A stretch of 64,000 nucleotides of DNA from NCBI GenBank assembly GCA_018242425.1, contig JAFEBX010000008.1, forward strand, positions 60,296-124,295, read 5' to 3'. Below are positions 9,449 to 18,194 of the stretch, piece by piece. Position 1 is the first letter of the stretch; each line of letters begins with the position of its first letter. This stretch comes from Pseudomonadota bacterium (GTDB lineage: Bacteria; Pseudomonadota; Gammaproteobacteria; Xanthomonadales; Xanthomonadaceae). The notes beneath the pieces are model-generated. The model was not told the DNA's origin. It made no database searches and saw nothing but the letters and a program-made list of their open reading frames with translations. Position numbers and translations under genes: made by a program.

Positions 9449-10345
9449 GTGAACGACGCGATCGCTCCCTCCCTGTCGATGTTGCTGGCATTGCGTGGCG
9501 AAGCAGCGGCGCGACGCCCGCCACGACGCGCGCGCGAAGGGGTGAGCGGGCCGGCGTTGTCGCCCTTGCGGGGTCGCGGCATGGAATACGCGGAGTCGCG
9601 CGAATATGCAGCCGGCGATGACGCCCGCCACATGGACTGGCGCGTCACCGCGCGGACCGGAAGGCCGCATACCAAGCTGTTCCAGCCCGAGCGTGAGCGT
9701 GCGAGCTGGATCGTCGCCGATCGTGCGTCTTCGCTGTATTTCGGGACGCGCGAACGCTACAAGTCGGTGCAGGCGGCCCGCCTGGGAGCCGTCGCGGCAT
9801 GGGCGGCGCTCAACGACGGTGATCGCATCGGCGCGATGTGCGGCAGTGCCAGCGAGCCGCCGCGGATGCCTGCCGGCGGCATGCGGGGCGTGTTGCCGGT
9901 GATGGAAGCGTTGGTGCGCTGGTACTCGGCGCCTGCAAACGATGGGCACGGGCTGGATCATGCCTTGCGACAGATGCGGAGATTGGTGCGTCCGGGTTCG
10001 CGCGTCGTGGTGCTGGCGGAAGCGGCCAGCGTCGTCGCGATCGATGCCGCGCGTTGGCGCGCATTGGCGAAGGCGAGCGAATTGCATGTGCTGCTGCCGG
10101 TGGATGCCTTTGAACAATCACCACCGCGCCGGCGCTTGCGCTTCCTCAGCGCGGGTGCACGCAGCGAACTCGATCTCTCGGGGTCGCCTGCCTACGGTCG
10201 CTGGAAAGAAGCATTCGCGGGAACATTGCAGCAGGCGCTGGCGACGATCCGCGATGCCGGTGGCGAAGCGCAGGCGATCATGACCGATGCGCCGGCAACC
10301 GATTGGCTCGCCGGCTTTCGTGCCATCCAGGCGGAGGTGGCGTGA
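9449..10345 (+). CDS. DUF58 domain protein (MoxR-associated)
   Basis: 298-aa protein with the DUF58 signature: GPALSPLRGRGMEYAESREY, then DDARHMDWRVTARTGRPHTK, then a degenerate VWA-like fold with SWIVADRASSLYFG. DUF58 proteins almost always sit next to moxR and are thought to be adaptor or VWA-like partners. The longer open frame reaches back into moxR. I chose the GTG at 9449, which starts 13 nt after the moxR stop and gives VNDAIAPSLS. Its end overlaps the next gene by one base (TGATG). Cytoplasmic; no membrane segment is seen. Confidence 0.88.
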   Translation: MNDAIAPSLSMLLALRGEAAARRPPRRAREGVSGPALSPLRGRGMEYAESREYAAGDDARHMDWRVTARTGRPHTKLFQPERERASWIVADRASSLYFGTRERYKSVQAARLGAVAAWAALNDGDRIGAMCGSASEPPRMPAGGMRGVLPVMEALVRWYSAPANDGHGLDHALRQMRRLVRPGSRVVVLAEAASVVAIDAARWRALAKASELHVLLPVDAFEQSPPRRRLRFLSAGARSELDLSGSPAYGRWKEAFAGTLQQALATIRDAGGEAQAIMTDAPATDWLAGFRAIQAEVA

Positions 10346-10797
10346 TGGCGCCCGGGCAAATCGCTTTGCGCGACATCCATCAGGCGGCCGCGCCGGCATG
10401 GTGGCCGCCGGCACCCGGCTGGTGGATCGCGGCGGCACTCGTTGTCGCGATCGTGGCGGCAATGTGGATCCTGCGCCGGCGCAAGATCCGCCAGATCCGC
10501 GAGCTTGAAGCGATGTTCGACGACACGGTCGATGCCGCGCAGACGCCGGTCGCGCAGGTGCGGGCGATGTCGGAACTGTTGCGTCGCGCCGCGCGCCGCA
10601 AGCAGGGCGATGCCGATACGTATGACGGCGAGACCTGGCTGCGCTTCCTCGATTCCGGCTACAAGATGCCGGTGTTCGATACCGATGCCGGTCGCATGCT
10701 GGTGGATGGCGCATTCCGGCCTGAAGTCGACGCGGATGACGTGCGCGCCCTGCGCGATGTCGCGCGCACGCGCTTCGTCGAATGGATGCGACAGTGA
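10345..10797 (+). CDS. DUF4381 membrane protein
   Basis: 150-aa protein with a short N-terminal segment (GQIALRDIHQAAAPAWWPPAPG), one transmembrane helix at about residues 24-44 and a cytoplasmic helical domain ending in ARTRFVEWMRQ. The RDIH..P.WWPPAPGWW pattern is characteristic of the DUF4381 family found between DUF58 and BatA genes in proteobacterial MoxR clusters. Starts by 1-nt overlap with the upstream gene and overlaps batA. Role unknown; context implies a membrane adaptor of the MoxR/VWA complex. Confidence 0.88.
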   Translation: MAPGQIALRDIHQAAAPAWWPPAPGWWIAAALVVAIVAAMWILRRRKIRQIRELEAMFDDTVDAAQTPVAQVRAMSELLRRAARRKQGDADTYDGETWLRFLDSGYKMPVFDTDAGRMLVDGAFRPEVDADDVRALRDVARTRFVEWMRQ

Positions 10798-11813
10798 CGG
10801 CATGGTTGCAGCGCTTGTGGCCGCATGACTGGGCATTGGCCTGGCCGTGGATGCTGTGGGCGATTCCGTTGGCATGGCTGGCGTGGATGTTGCTGCCGTC
10901 GCGTCGCACGCAGGGCCATGCATTGAGATTTCCCGATGCCGAGGTGCTTGCGCGCGTCGGTGGCGGTGCTCCGGGCGTGCTGCGTCGCCATGCGCCATGG
11001 CTGGGTTGGCTGGCATGGATCGTGTTGTGCGTGGCAGCAGCGCGGCCGCAGAGCCTCGGCCCCGCAATCCTGCCGCCGGACAGCGGGCGCGGGATGATGC
11101 TCGCTGTCGATCTCTCCGGCAGCATGGAAACGCCAGACATGGCGTTGGGCAACGCAACCGTGGATCGCCTGACGGCGGCGAAAGCGGTGATCGCCGATTT
11201 CCTCGATCGTCGCGCCGGTGATCGCATCGGCCTGATCGTGTTCGGCGATCGCGCCTTCGTGCTCGCACCGATCACCGCCGACCTCGATACCGTCCGCCAG
11301 CAATTGCGCGACAGCGTGGTCGGCTTGCCCGGCACTTCGACTGCATTGGGCGATGCCATCGCGCTGGGCGTGAAGCGCCTGCGTGCAGTGCCGGCGCAGG
11401 AGCGCGTGCTGATCCTGCTCACCGATGGCGTCGCGACGTCGGGCGTGATCGAACCGCTCAAGGCCGCGGAGCTGGCGCAGATCGCCGGCGTGCGCGTCTA
11501 CACGGTTGGCGTTGGTGGTGGTGAATCGCAGCAGAGTTTCTTCGGCATTCCGGTCACGATGCCGGGTGGCGACGATGAAGTGGATGAGGCGACCTTGCAG
11601 AAGGTCGCGCAGATGACTGGCGGCCACTATTACCGTGCACGCGACGCGCAACAGCTCTCGGGGATCTATGGCGAGATCGAACGGCTGGAGCCGGTCAAGA
11701 CGCAGGGCAAGGCGGTGCGCCCGCGCATCGAACACTATTACCCGCTGCTGCTGGCGGCGGGCGGATTGTTCGTGCTGGCGTTCGCGCTCAATGGCTGGAG
11801 GCGACGCGGATGA
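10782..11813 (+). CDS. batA: BatA-type VWA domain membrane protein
   Basis: 343-aa membrane protein: N-terminal hydrophobic segments (about residues 12-35 and 70-90), a VWA domain at about 90-285 with an intact MIDAS motif DLSGSM followed by GLIVFGDRAFVLAPIT and LLTDGVATSG, and a C-terminal helix near residue 320. VWA domains bind metal and partner proteins; in this cluster it is the presumed MoxR partner. The start may be ATG 10782 (16-nt overlap with the previous gene) or GTG 10794 (4-nt GTGA overlap); the latter gives the more usual coupling. It overlaps batB by 4 nt. Confidence 0.92.
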   Translation: MDATVTAWLQRLWPHDWALAWPWMLWAIPLAWLAWMLLPSRRTQGHALRFPDAEVLARVGGGAPGVLRRHAPWLGWLAWIVLCVAAARPQSLGPAILPPDSGRGMMLAVDLSGSMETPDMALGNATVDRLTAAKAVIADFLDRRAGDRIGLIVFGDRAFVLAPITADLDTVRQQLRDSVVGLPGTSTALGDAIALGVKRLRAVPAQERVLILLTDGVATSGVIEPLKAAELAQIAGVRVYTVGVGGGESQQSFFGIPVTMPGGDDEVDEATLQKVAQMTGGHYYRARDAQQLSGIYGEIERLEPVKTQGKAVRPRIEHYYPLLLAAGGLFVLAFALNGWRRRG

Positions 11814-13591
11814 TCGCGGCGTTGCACTGGTTGCGTCCGGAATGGCTGTGGGCCTTGCTCGCGGTGCCGGTCGTGGCGTGGCTGGCATGGCGCCTGCGCC
11901 ATGGTCGCGATCCATGGGCGGGCGTGATCGACCCGGTGCTGCGTCCGTACGTGCTGGAAGATGGCGGCACGGTGGCGCGTGGCCGGTTTGCGCCGCTGTG
12001 GGCGGCGTTGTTGGCGACATGCATGGTGCTGGCGCTGGCGGGGCCGTCCTGGCATCGCAGCGAGGCGCCGTTGCAGCAGTCGAAATCGCCGCTGGTGATC
12101 GCCATCGACCTGTCGTCGGCTAGCAGGGCCGAGGATGTCGCGCCATCGCGTTTGCTGTTGATGCGCGCGAAGTTGCAGCAATGGCTGAAGGCGCGCCCCG
12201 ACGGGCAGGTCGCGCTGGTCGCGTTCGCGCGTGATGCCTATGCAGTCGCGCCGCTGACCGATGATCCCGCCAATGTCGCGGTGTTCATCGATGCGCTGTC
12301 GCCGGACGTGATGCCGGACGATGGCCAGAACGCGGATCGTGCGATCCGGCTTGCCCGGGACCTGCTGCAGCAGGCAGGCAACAGCCAGGGCGACATCGTG
12401 TTGATGACCGATCACGCCGATGCCGCTGCGATTCGTGCGGCGATCGCCGCGCGCAGCGATGGCTTCCGCGTGTCCGCATTGGGTGTCGGCAGCGCAGTGG
12501 GACGCCCGGTGCGCGATGCCGCCGGCGGCATCTCGATGGCGCGCCTTGATCTGGCATCGTTGACGGCGATGGCGACCGCGGGCGGCGGTCGCGCCGTGGC
12601 GATGGGATCAACCACGGCTGACATCTCTCAGCTCGGTGTCGATGCTCCGGCTGCGACCGATGCCGGCGGCAGTGCGCATGGCCATGCCGGCAGCCAGTGG
12701 CAGGACGATGGGGCGTGGTTGCTGCTTCCATTGCTGTTGCTGCTGTTGCCGGCGTTCCGTCGTGGCGGCGCGCTGGCGGCAATGCTGTTCGTCGCGATCG
12801 GCTTTGCCGCGATTCCGCAAACCGGGCATGCCGGCGATTTATGGCGACGTCCGGACCAGCAGGCCTACGATCACATGCAGTCGGGGCAGCGCGCCTATCG
12901 CCAGGGTGATTTCGCCCGCGCCGAATCCGAATTCGCGAAAGTCGACAGTGCCGATGCCGCCTACAACCGTGGCAATGCGCTGGCGCGACTCGGGAAGTAT
13001 CGCGAAGCGGTGCAGTCCTACGACCAGGCCTTGCGGCGTGATCCCGCCATGGTCGATGCCAAGGCCAATCGCGAGGCCGTGCTCAAGGCGATGCGCCAGC
13101 CCCCGCAGGGGCAGCAGTCCGGCAACAAGGGCCAGCAGGATCGGAAACAAGACCAGCAGCAGAGCGGACAGCAACAGGGTGGTCAGCAGCAACAAGGCGG
13201 CTCGCAACAGGACAACCCGCAACAGAACGGACAGCAAGACGGCTCGCAGCAGGGCGGTCAATCGCAAAACAACCAACAACAAAACAGCCAGCAACAGAAT
13301 GGCCAGTCGCCGGCAGGCGGTCAGTCCGGCAATCCGAAACCGGAGGATCGCGCCGGCCAGGAAGCGGCGGATGCGGCGCAGCGTGAACGCATGCGCGAGG
13401 CGATGAAGCAGGACAAGGACGATGCGCAGGGCCGGCAACCGGGCGCGGGATCGCAGCCGGAAACCGCTGCCGAACGCGAGCGCCGCCAGCAGGTCGATGC
13501 CTGGTTGCGGCGCATTCCCGATGATCCCGGGGCCTTGCTGCGCAGCAAGTTCCAGCTGGAACGCGAGCGGCGACGCGGAGGTGGCGGATGA
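11810..13591 (+). CDS. BatB-type VWA protein fused to BatC-like TPR and Gln-rich region
   Basis: 593-aa product. N-terminal membrane helices are followed by a VWA domain (about residues 95-270). A central hydrophobic pair lies near 303-340, with an Ala-rich stretch resembling an internal signal. TPR repeats follow (YDHMQSGQRAYRQGDFARAE and YNRGNALARLGKYREAV, about 350-425). A Gln/Asn/Gly-rich segment runs to about 505, then a charged tail to the end. In many bacteria BatB (VWA) and BatC (TPR) are separate genes; here they are one. The MIDAS motif is degenerate: DLSSA where DxSxS is expected, so metal binding may be lost. Coupled by 4-nt overlaps to batA and batD. Confidence 0.9.
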   Translation: MIAALHWLRPEWLWALLAVPVVAWLAWRLRHGRDPWAGVIDPVLRPYVLEDGGTVARGRFAPLWAALLATCMVLALAGPSWHRSEAPLQQSKSPLVIAIDLSSASRAEDVAPSRLLLMRAKLQQWLKARPDGQVALVAFARDAYAVAPLTDDPANVAVFIDALSPDVMPDDGQNADRAIRLARDLLQQAGNSQGDIVLMTDHADAAAIRAAIAARSDGFRVSALGVGSAVGRPVRDAAGGISMARLDLASLTAMATAGGGRAVAMGSTTADISQLGVDAPAATDAGGSAHGHAGSQWQDDGAWLLLPLLLLLLPAFRRGGALAAMLFVAIGFAAIPQTGHAGDLWRRPDQQAYDHMQSGQRAYRQGDFARAESEFAKVDSADAAYNRGNALARLGKYREAVQSYDQALRRDPAMVDAKANREAVLKAMRQPPQGQQSGNKGQQDRKQDQQQSGQQQGGQQQQGGSQQDNPQQNGQQDGSQQGGQSQNNQQQNSQQQNGQSPAGGQSGNPKPEDRAGQEAADAAQRERMREAMKQDKDDAQGRQPGAGSQPETAAERERRQQVDAWLRRIPDDPGALLRSKFQLERERRRGGGG

Positions 13592-15276
13592 AACGTGGAG
13601 TCGCGCTGATCATGCTGGCGATGTTCGCCATGCCTGCATGGGCGAGGACATCGGTGACGCTCGATCGCACCCGCGTCAGGCAGGGCGATGCGGTGATGCT
13701 GACCATCGCCACCGACCAGGTCGGCGCGCCCGATTACTCGGCGTTGCGATCGCGCTTTCGCGTCGAGGATGTGGCCAGCGAACGATCGGTGCGCTATGAC
13801 AACGGCTCGCTGGCGGTCGATTTGCGCTATCGGGTGGAGCTGATCGCCTTGCAGCCCGGGATCCAGACCATCCCGGCGCTGGTGGTTGGTCGCGATCGCA
13901 CGCAGCCATTGCAGCTGGAAGTGACGGCCGCTGGCAGCGCGACGGCGTCGCCATCGCCGCAGGCGCAAACGGCTCCGCAGCAAGCGCAGCCTGTTGCGAA
14001 CCAGGGGCCGGTGTTCATCCAGACCCAGGTCGATGATCGCCATCCCTACGTACAGCAATCGGTGGGCGTGACCGTGCGATTGCTGTACGCGACGCAGATG
14101 CTGGATGGCTCGCTCGATCTTGAAGCGCCTGCCGGCGCGTCGTTGCGCCGGGTCGGCGAGGACGTGCAGGGCACGGAGGAGGTCGGTGGCCGCAGCTATT
14201 CTGTGATCGAACGCCACTACGTCCTGGTGCCTGATCGCAGCGGTGCATTGACCTTGCCGGCCGCGCGCTTCAGTGGACACGGGCAGGGCGGATTCTTCGA
14301 TGACGTCTTCGGCGACGGCCGCGAAAACCTGCGTGCGAGTGGACAGCCGCAAGTGCTGCAGGTGCGCGAAACGCCGGCGAACGCGCCGCAACCGTGGTTG
14401 CCGCTACGTCGGCTCGAACTCCAGGTGGCGAACGCCCCGACTGCGGCGACCGCGGGCCAGACGGCGGTTGTGACCTTGCGCATGCAGGCCGATGGAGCCA
14501 GTGCGGCGCAATTGCCGGAATTGATGCTGACCGCCGACAACGATGCGCAGGTGTATCCGGAAGCGCCGACGATCGATGATCGCGACAGCGCCGGGCGTCC
14601 GCAGACGGTGGTGACGCGGCGCTTCTCGGTGGTGCCTGCGCACCCCGGCGCATTGCACCTGCAGGCCGCGCCGGTCCAGTGGTGGAATGTCGCGAACGAC
14701 CAGCCGGCAACCGCGCAGGCGCAACCCATGACGGTGAATGTGGCGCCCGGAACCGGTGCATTCGCGGCGCCCGCCGCAACGCGACCGGCGGCTGCACGGG
14801 AAAGCACGAAATGGCCGCGCTGGTTGAGCTCCGGCTTCGTGTGGAGCATTGCTGCCGCAGGGATCGGATTGCTGTGGATCGCCAGCCTGGCCTGGGTCGC
14901 GCGTCGTCGCGACATGCGTGCAGCCGTACCAGCACCATCGAATCCGAAGTCATCGGCTCCGCTGCTGCCGTTGCGCAACAAAGATCTCGAGGATGCACTT
15001 GGATCAGGCGATCTCGCCCGCATCGCCCAGACCCTGCAGCGCATGGCAAATCCGCCCGCGGCGGACCTCGATGCATTGAAATCGCGGCTGCAATCGACAC
15101 GGCAGGTGGACGCCATCGATGCCTTGCAGGCCGCGCTTTGGGGCAATGGTCAGGTCGCGCCTGGGACGGCCCTGGCATCGTTGCGACAGGCCTTTCGTGA
15201 CGGGCCGCAATGGCGCACGGGTGCGACGGCGAAACCCGCCAAATCCACCTTGCCGCCGCTCTATCCGGAGCACTGA
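13588..15276 (+). CDS. batD: BatD family protein
   Basis: 562-aa exported protein with a signal peptide (about 1-21), long beta-rich periplasmic region beginning TSVTLDRTRVRQGDAVMLTI, and one C-terminal transmembrane helix at about residues 412-435. A short cytoplasmic tail follows. This is the BatD ('oxygen tolerance') architecture. It is the last gene of the MoxR cluster. BatD-type proteins are thought to present a periplasmic domain to a complex built by the cytoplasmic MoxR/VWA proteins; the molecular role is not established. Starts by 4-nt overlap with the preceding gene. Confidence 0.9.
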   Translation: MKRGVALIMLAMFAMPAWARTSVTLDRTRVRQGDAVMLTIATDQVGAPDYSALRSRFRVEDVASERSVRYDNGSLAVDLRYRVELIALQPGIQTIPALVVGRDRTQPLQLEVTAAGSATASPSPQAQTAPQQAQPVANQGPVFIQTQVDDRHPYVQQSVGVTVRLLYATQMLDGSLDLEAPAGASLRRVGEDVQGTEEVGGRSYSVIERHYVLVPDRSGALTLPAARFSGHGQGGFFDDVFGDGRENLRASGQPQVLQVRETPANAPQPWLPLRRLELQVANAPTAATAGQTAVVTLRMQADGASAAQLPELMLTADNDAQVYPEAPTIDDRDSAGRPQTVVTRRFSVVPAHPGALHLQAAPVQWWNVANDQPATAQAQPMTVNVAPGTGAFAAPAATRPAAARESTKWPRWLSSGFVWSIAAAGIGLLWIASLAWVARRRDMRAAVPAPSNPKSSAPLLPLRNKDLEDALGSGDLARIAQTLQRMANPPAADLDALKSRLQSTRQVDAIDALQAALWGNGQVAPGTALASLRQAFRDGPQWRTGATAKPAKSTLPPLYPEH

Positions 15277-15327
15277 TCGGGGATGGTTTGTTAAGCTCCC
15301 CCGGATTTTCATGGCCGGAGCCGATAC

Positions 15328-16671
15328 ATGACCCTTGAGCAGAAACCTGTCGCGACCACCGGTGGCAAAGGGCTGGCCTTGCACTACAAGGTGCTGATCG
15401 GTTTCGTGCTGGGCACGCTGGCGGGCCTGGCGGTGCATGCCTTCGTCGGCGATGCGCCGTGGGTGCAGTACCTGATGACCTACGCGACGCGACCCTTCGG
15501 CCAGATCTTCCTCAACCTGCTGTTCATGCTGGTGGTGCCATTGATGTTCTCGGCGCTGGTGCTGGGCGTGGCCGAGCTGGGCGACATCGCCTCGCTGGGG
15601 CGGTTGGGCTGGAAGACGCTGAACTACACCGCAGTGGTGACGTTCGCCGCGGTCCTGGTCGGGCTGGTGTGCGTCAACATCCTGCAACCCGGCACGCACA
15701 TGGACCAGTCGCTGGTGCAGCAGGCAATGAACTCGGCGAAGACCGGCGACATCGTGCAGAAGGGCGCAGACCTCAAACTGATGGACCTGCTGGTCAACAT
15801 CGTGCCGCACAACATCGTCGGCGCCATGGCCGACGACAGCAAGAAGCTCGGCATCGTCTTCTTCGCGTTGATGATCGGCATCGGCCTGGTGATGAAGCCG
15901 ACGCCGGGAACGACGGCATTCAAGAACGCGGTGCAGGGCCTGTTCGAAGTGTCCATGCACCTCATCGGCCTGTTCATCCGCCTGGCGCCCTACGCAGTCG
16001 CGGCCTTCATGTTCAACCTGACCGCGCAGCTGGGCTGGGACGTGATCAGGAGCCTCGCCTGGTTCGTGGTGACGGTGCTGCTGGCGCTGTCGATCCATGG
16101 CTTCGTCGTGCTGCCGCTGTGGGTGCGTTTCATGGGCGGGATGACGCCGCGCCGGTTCTTCACCCAGACCCAGGAAGCGACGCTGACGGCATTCGCCACG
16201 GCGTCTTCCACGGCCACGCTGCCGGTCACGCTGCGCGTCGCCGAGGAAGACCTCGGCCTGCCGCGCAAGGTCTCGCGTTTCGTGCTGACCGTCGGTGCGT
16301 CCGCCAACCACCACGGCACCGCGCTGTTCGAAGGCATCACCGTGCTGTTCCTGGCCCAGGTCTACGGCATGCACATGCCGATCGCCACGCAGTTGATGGT
16401 GCTGGTCCTGTGCATCCTCGGCGGCATCGGCACCGCCGGCATCCCGTCGGGCTCGCTGCCGGTGATCGCGATGATCTGCGGCATCGTCGGCGTGCCTGCG
16501 GAAGGCATCGGCATCGTCCTCGGCGTCAACACCTTCCTCGACATGTGCCGCACCGCGCTCAACGTCACCGGCGACCTCGCTACCGCGGTCGTGGTCTCGC
16601 ATCGCAGCGGCGAATCCGACATGCCGGACGACGCCACGCTGCAACGGCTGGAAGAAAACGCGATGCATTGA
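15328..16671 (+). CDS. Dicarboxylate/amino acid:cation symporter (DAACS family)
   Basis: 447-aa inner-membrane transporter of the DctA/GltP/SLC1 family that imports C4-dicarboxylates or acidic amino acids with H+ or Na+. Family landmarks: a first helix after residue 15, [19 protein letters not shown] (about 60-78), the first re-entrant serine-rich loop [13 protein letters not shown], the [10 protein letters not shown] region, and the second re-entrant loop with [15 protein letters not shown]. The substrate-binding helix 8 region reads [19 protein letters not shown], with the conserved Asp and Arg. Substrate (glutamate/aspartate or succinate) cannot be decided from sequence. It stands alone on the plus strand, 51 bp after batD. 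Confidence 0.92.
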   Translation: MTLEQKPVATTGGKGLALHYKVLIGFVLGTLAGLAVHAFVGDAPWVQYLMTYATRPFGQIFLNLLFMLVVPLMFSALVLGVAELGDIASLGRLGWKTLNYTAVVTFAAVLVGLVCVNILQPGTHMDQSLVQQAMNSAKTGDIVQKGADLKLMDLLVNIVPHNIVGAMADDSKKLGIVFFALMIGIGLVMKPTPGTTAFKNAVQGLFEVSMHLIGLFIRLAPYAVAAFMFNLTAQLGWDVIRSLAWFVVTVLLALSIHGFVVLPLWVRFMGGMTPRRFFTQTQEATLTAFATASSTATLPVTLRVAEEDLGLPRKVSRFVLTVGASANHHGTALFEGITVLFLAQVYGMHMPIATQLMVLVLCILGGIGTAGIPSGSLPVIAMICGIVGVPAEGIGIVLGVNTFLDMCRTALNVTGDLATAVVVSHRSGESDMPDDATLQRLEENAMH

Positions 16672-16724
16672 TTTGCGGCGGATGCCGTCCCCGCCATTCC
16701 GGACGGCAAGAGAGGAGGGGAACA

Positions 16725-17138
16725 ATGCAGTTGAAGTGGATCGTGGCCATCGGTCTGGCCGCCGCAGCCGTGCAGGCATCGGCAGCCGAGCAGTGCATGG
16801 TGAACTATTCCAAGGAAGGCAGCTTTTTCAAGGGACGCACGTTCAAGAGCTGGGCGGAATACCCAACGGTGTCGAGCAAGGACGCCTATGTCCGGGTCTA
16901 CCGCAAGATCGTCAGCGAAGGATTCAAGATCAACACCGCCGATAAGGAAGTGGGCATCATCTCCGCGCAGCAGAATGTCGCCGGCAGCGCGAAAACCGTC
17001 CCGCTCAATGCGGTGATCGAAGCCAAAGGCAAGGGTTCGAAGATCGAACTCACCTTCACCACCGAGGGCGGTCTTGCGGTTGGCGAGGAAGGCGTGCAGA
17101 AGGGGATGTGTGACATTCTGAACGCAGCGGCCAAATAG
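16725..17138 (+). CDS. Small exported protein of unknown function
   Basis: 137-aa protein with a clear signal peptide ([20 protein letters not shown], cleavage before AEQC). The mature part has Cys22 and a second Cys near the C-terminus ([12 protein letters not shown]), which could form a disulfide. The middle region reads [20 protein letters not shown] and [19 protein letters not shown], a pattern suggesting a mixed alpha/beta periplasmic domain. I do not recognise the family. The start is fixed by a strong AGGAGGGG site 5-8 nt before the ATG. A GC-rich inverted repeat (GCCGTCC / GGACGGC, 16684-16707) lies in the leader. Confidence 0.8.
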   Translation: MQLKWIVAIGLAAAAVQASAAEQCMVNYSKEGSFFKGRTFKSWAEYPTVSSKDAYVRVYRKIVSEGFKINTADKEVGIISAQQNVAGSAKTVPLNAVIEAKGKGSKIELTFTTEGGLAVGEEGVQKGMCDILNAAAK

Positions 17139-17212
17139 TCCGCAGCTCGCGTAGCAGGACATGCGGGCTCCCGGATCACGGGCGTCCGCTTGTCATTCCC
17201 GCAATCGCGCCG

Positions 17213-17575
17213 CTATTCGGGCTTGAGCAAGTCGAGCAGGGCAGCCCGGCGTTTGGCGGGAAGCTTGCGATAGCGCAGGAGCAGAGAGCGCTCCTTCTCG
17301 TTGCGCGCCATGGGCGAGGACTCGTCGGACGCGTATGGCGGGTTGCCTTCGCCGATTTGCCGCGAATCGCCCGCCGCACTGCCGCAGATCAGCTCGTCGA
17401 GGGAGTGCCCGAGTGCGCGGCGCAATTCCGGAAGCATCTTGAAGCTGGGCGTTTCGCGGCCGTTTTCCCATGCCGATACCGATGATTTGGTAATTCCCAG
17501 CACGAAACCCAATTGCTCCTGCGTCATCCCCGCAGCCATGCGCGCTTCACGCAGGCGATCGGCGAATCGCTTCAT
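17213..17575 (-). CDS. XRE-family (Cro/CI-type) transcriptional regulator
   Basis: 120-aa DNA-binding protein. The helix-turn-helix lies at residues 5-60 (FADRLREARMAAGMTQEQL, then ITKSSVSAWENGRETPS), typical of HTH_3 regulators. A short C-terminal tail containing ARNEKERSLLLRYRKLPAKR follows, possibly a dimerisation segment. The frame extends upstream to 17650, but the ATG at 17575 has a TGGAG site about 8 nt before it and gives the usual family start. It is divergent from the unknown gene at 17723; the shared 150-bp region probably holds operators for both. Base composition around here is lower in GC than the rest of the window. Confidence 0.85.
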   Translation of the reverse strand: MKRFADRLREARMAAGMTQEQLGFVLGITKSSVSAWENGRETPSFKMLPELRRALGHSLDELICGSAAGDSRQIGEGNPPYASDESSPMARNEKERSLLLRYRKLPAKRRAALLDLLKPE

Positions 17576-17598
17576 GAACAGGCTCCAGTGAGGGGCCC

Positions 17599-17670
17599 TT
17601 GACAGTATTGCGATGCCGTACTTATGTCGTGCGGACATGCATTGACACATAAAGTTCGGAAATGCAAGAC
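17599..17670 (+). promoter_or_regulatory. Divergent regulatory region between the XRE regulator and its neighbour
   Basis: TTGACA at 17599-17604 is followed 17 nt later by TTATGT (17622-17627), a plausible plus-strand promoter for the gene at 17723. A second TTGACA lies at 17642-17647 without a good -10. An imperfect inverted repeat (ACTTATGTC near 17620 against GACACATAAAGT near 17645) could be an operator for the adjacent regulator. Inspection only. Confidence 0.4.
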
Positions 17671-17722
17671 TTCAAGGGGCGGAATTTCCGTACTTGCTCG
17701 GATCAGCGAGGGGCAGACCAAA

Positions 17723-18103
17723 ATGGGGATATCTATCGACCGCTCAGGCGGGCACAACGCAAGGGTCACTGCACGCCAGTTGGCGTTCCTTCACAGAAAT
17801 CTTGGTGGGGATTATGAATCAGTCGTCATGGCAGTCATTGCCGGGATATGCCAGCGCAATCCGGCAAGCAACGATTTCTACGATCATTTTCTGGATAATC
17901 GCATCCGCAATTATTGCGATCTGGCGACAGTGCAACTGAACGCATTGGTGGCACCTGCCGGAACATCGGTGCTGCGCTCGATCTTCGACTTCAATGAAAG
18001 CATCGGAAGACATCTTCGCGCGCAAGGCATTCCGGAGAAATTCATCTCTGGAGACAACGCGGAATTGATGGAAGATCTGGTCAGAGAATTGCGCAGAGAG
18101 TAG
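17723..18103 (+). CDS. Hypothetical protein next to XRE regulator
   Basis: 126-aa protein starting MGISIDRSGGHNARVTARQL. I do not recognise it. It looks soluble and helical, with DFYDHFLDNRIRNYCDL in the middle and a charged C-terminus (NAELMEDLVRELRRE); there is no signal peptide or membrane helix. The ATG at 17723 has AGGGG 9 nt upstream; the frame is open back to 17624, but that would overlap the likely promoter. Codons end in A/T more often than in neighbouring genes, so it may have been acquired horizontally together with the divergent regulator. Function unknown. Confidence 0.65.
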   Translation: MGISIDRSGGHNARVTARQLAFLHRNLGGDYESVVMAVIAGICQRNPASNDFYDHFLDNRIRNYCDLATVQLNALVAPAGTSVLRSIFDFNESIGRHLRAQGIPEKFISGDNAELMEDLVRELRRE

Positions 18104-18150
18104 CTGCCGCCGGCATGCGTACTCGCCGGGTCGCCAACCGACCGTTGTGG

Positions 18151-18156
18151 GACAAT
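18151..18156 (+). promoter_or_regulatory. Candidate -10 element of tkt
   Basis: GACAAT followed by AGGC, about 39 nt before the tkt start. The same ten bases (GACAATAGGC) precede pgk at 23813. GACAAT also precedes the truncated haemoglobin, thiS and ilvE genes, so it looks like the preferred local -10 hexamer. Confidence 0.4.
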
Positions 18157-18194
18157 AGGCAGGCCCCGAGCCGCGGGCGCCCGCCGATGCCGCC

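Noticed and set aside
16684..16707. GCCGTCC/GGACGGC hairpin as terminator of the symporter gene
   Set aside because: No T run follows and it sits just before the RBS of the next gene, so termination cannot be claimed.
15459..17138. 559-codon plus-strand frame spanning the symporter gene and beyond
   Set aside because: Out-of-frame shadow of the symporter; only its last 137 codons, from the ATG at 16725, form a real gene.
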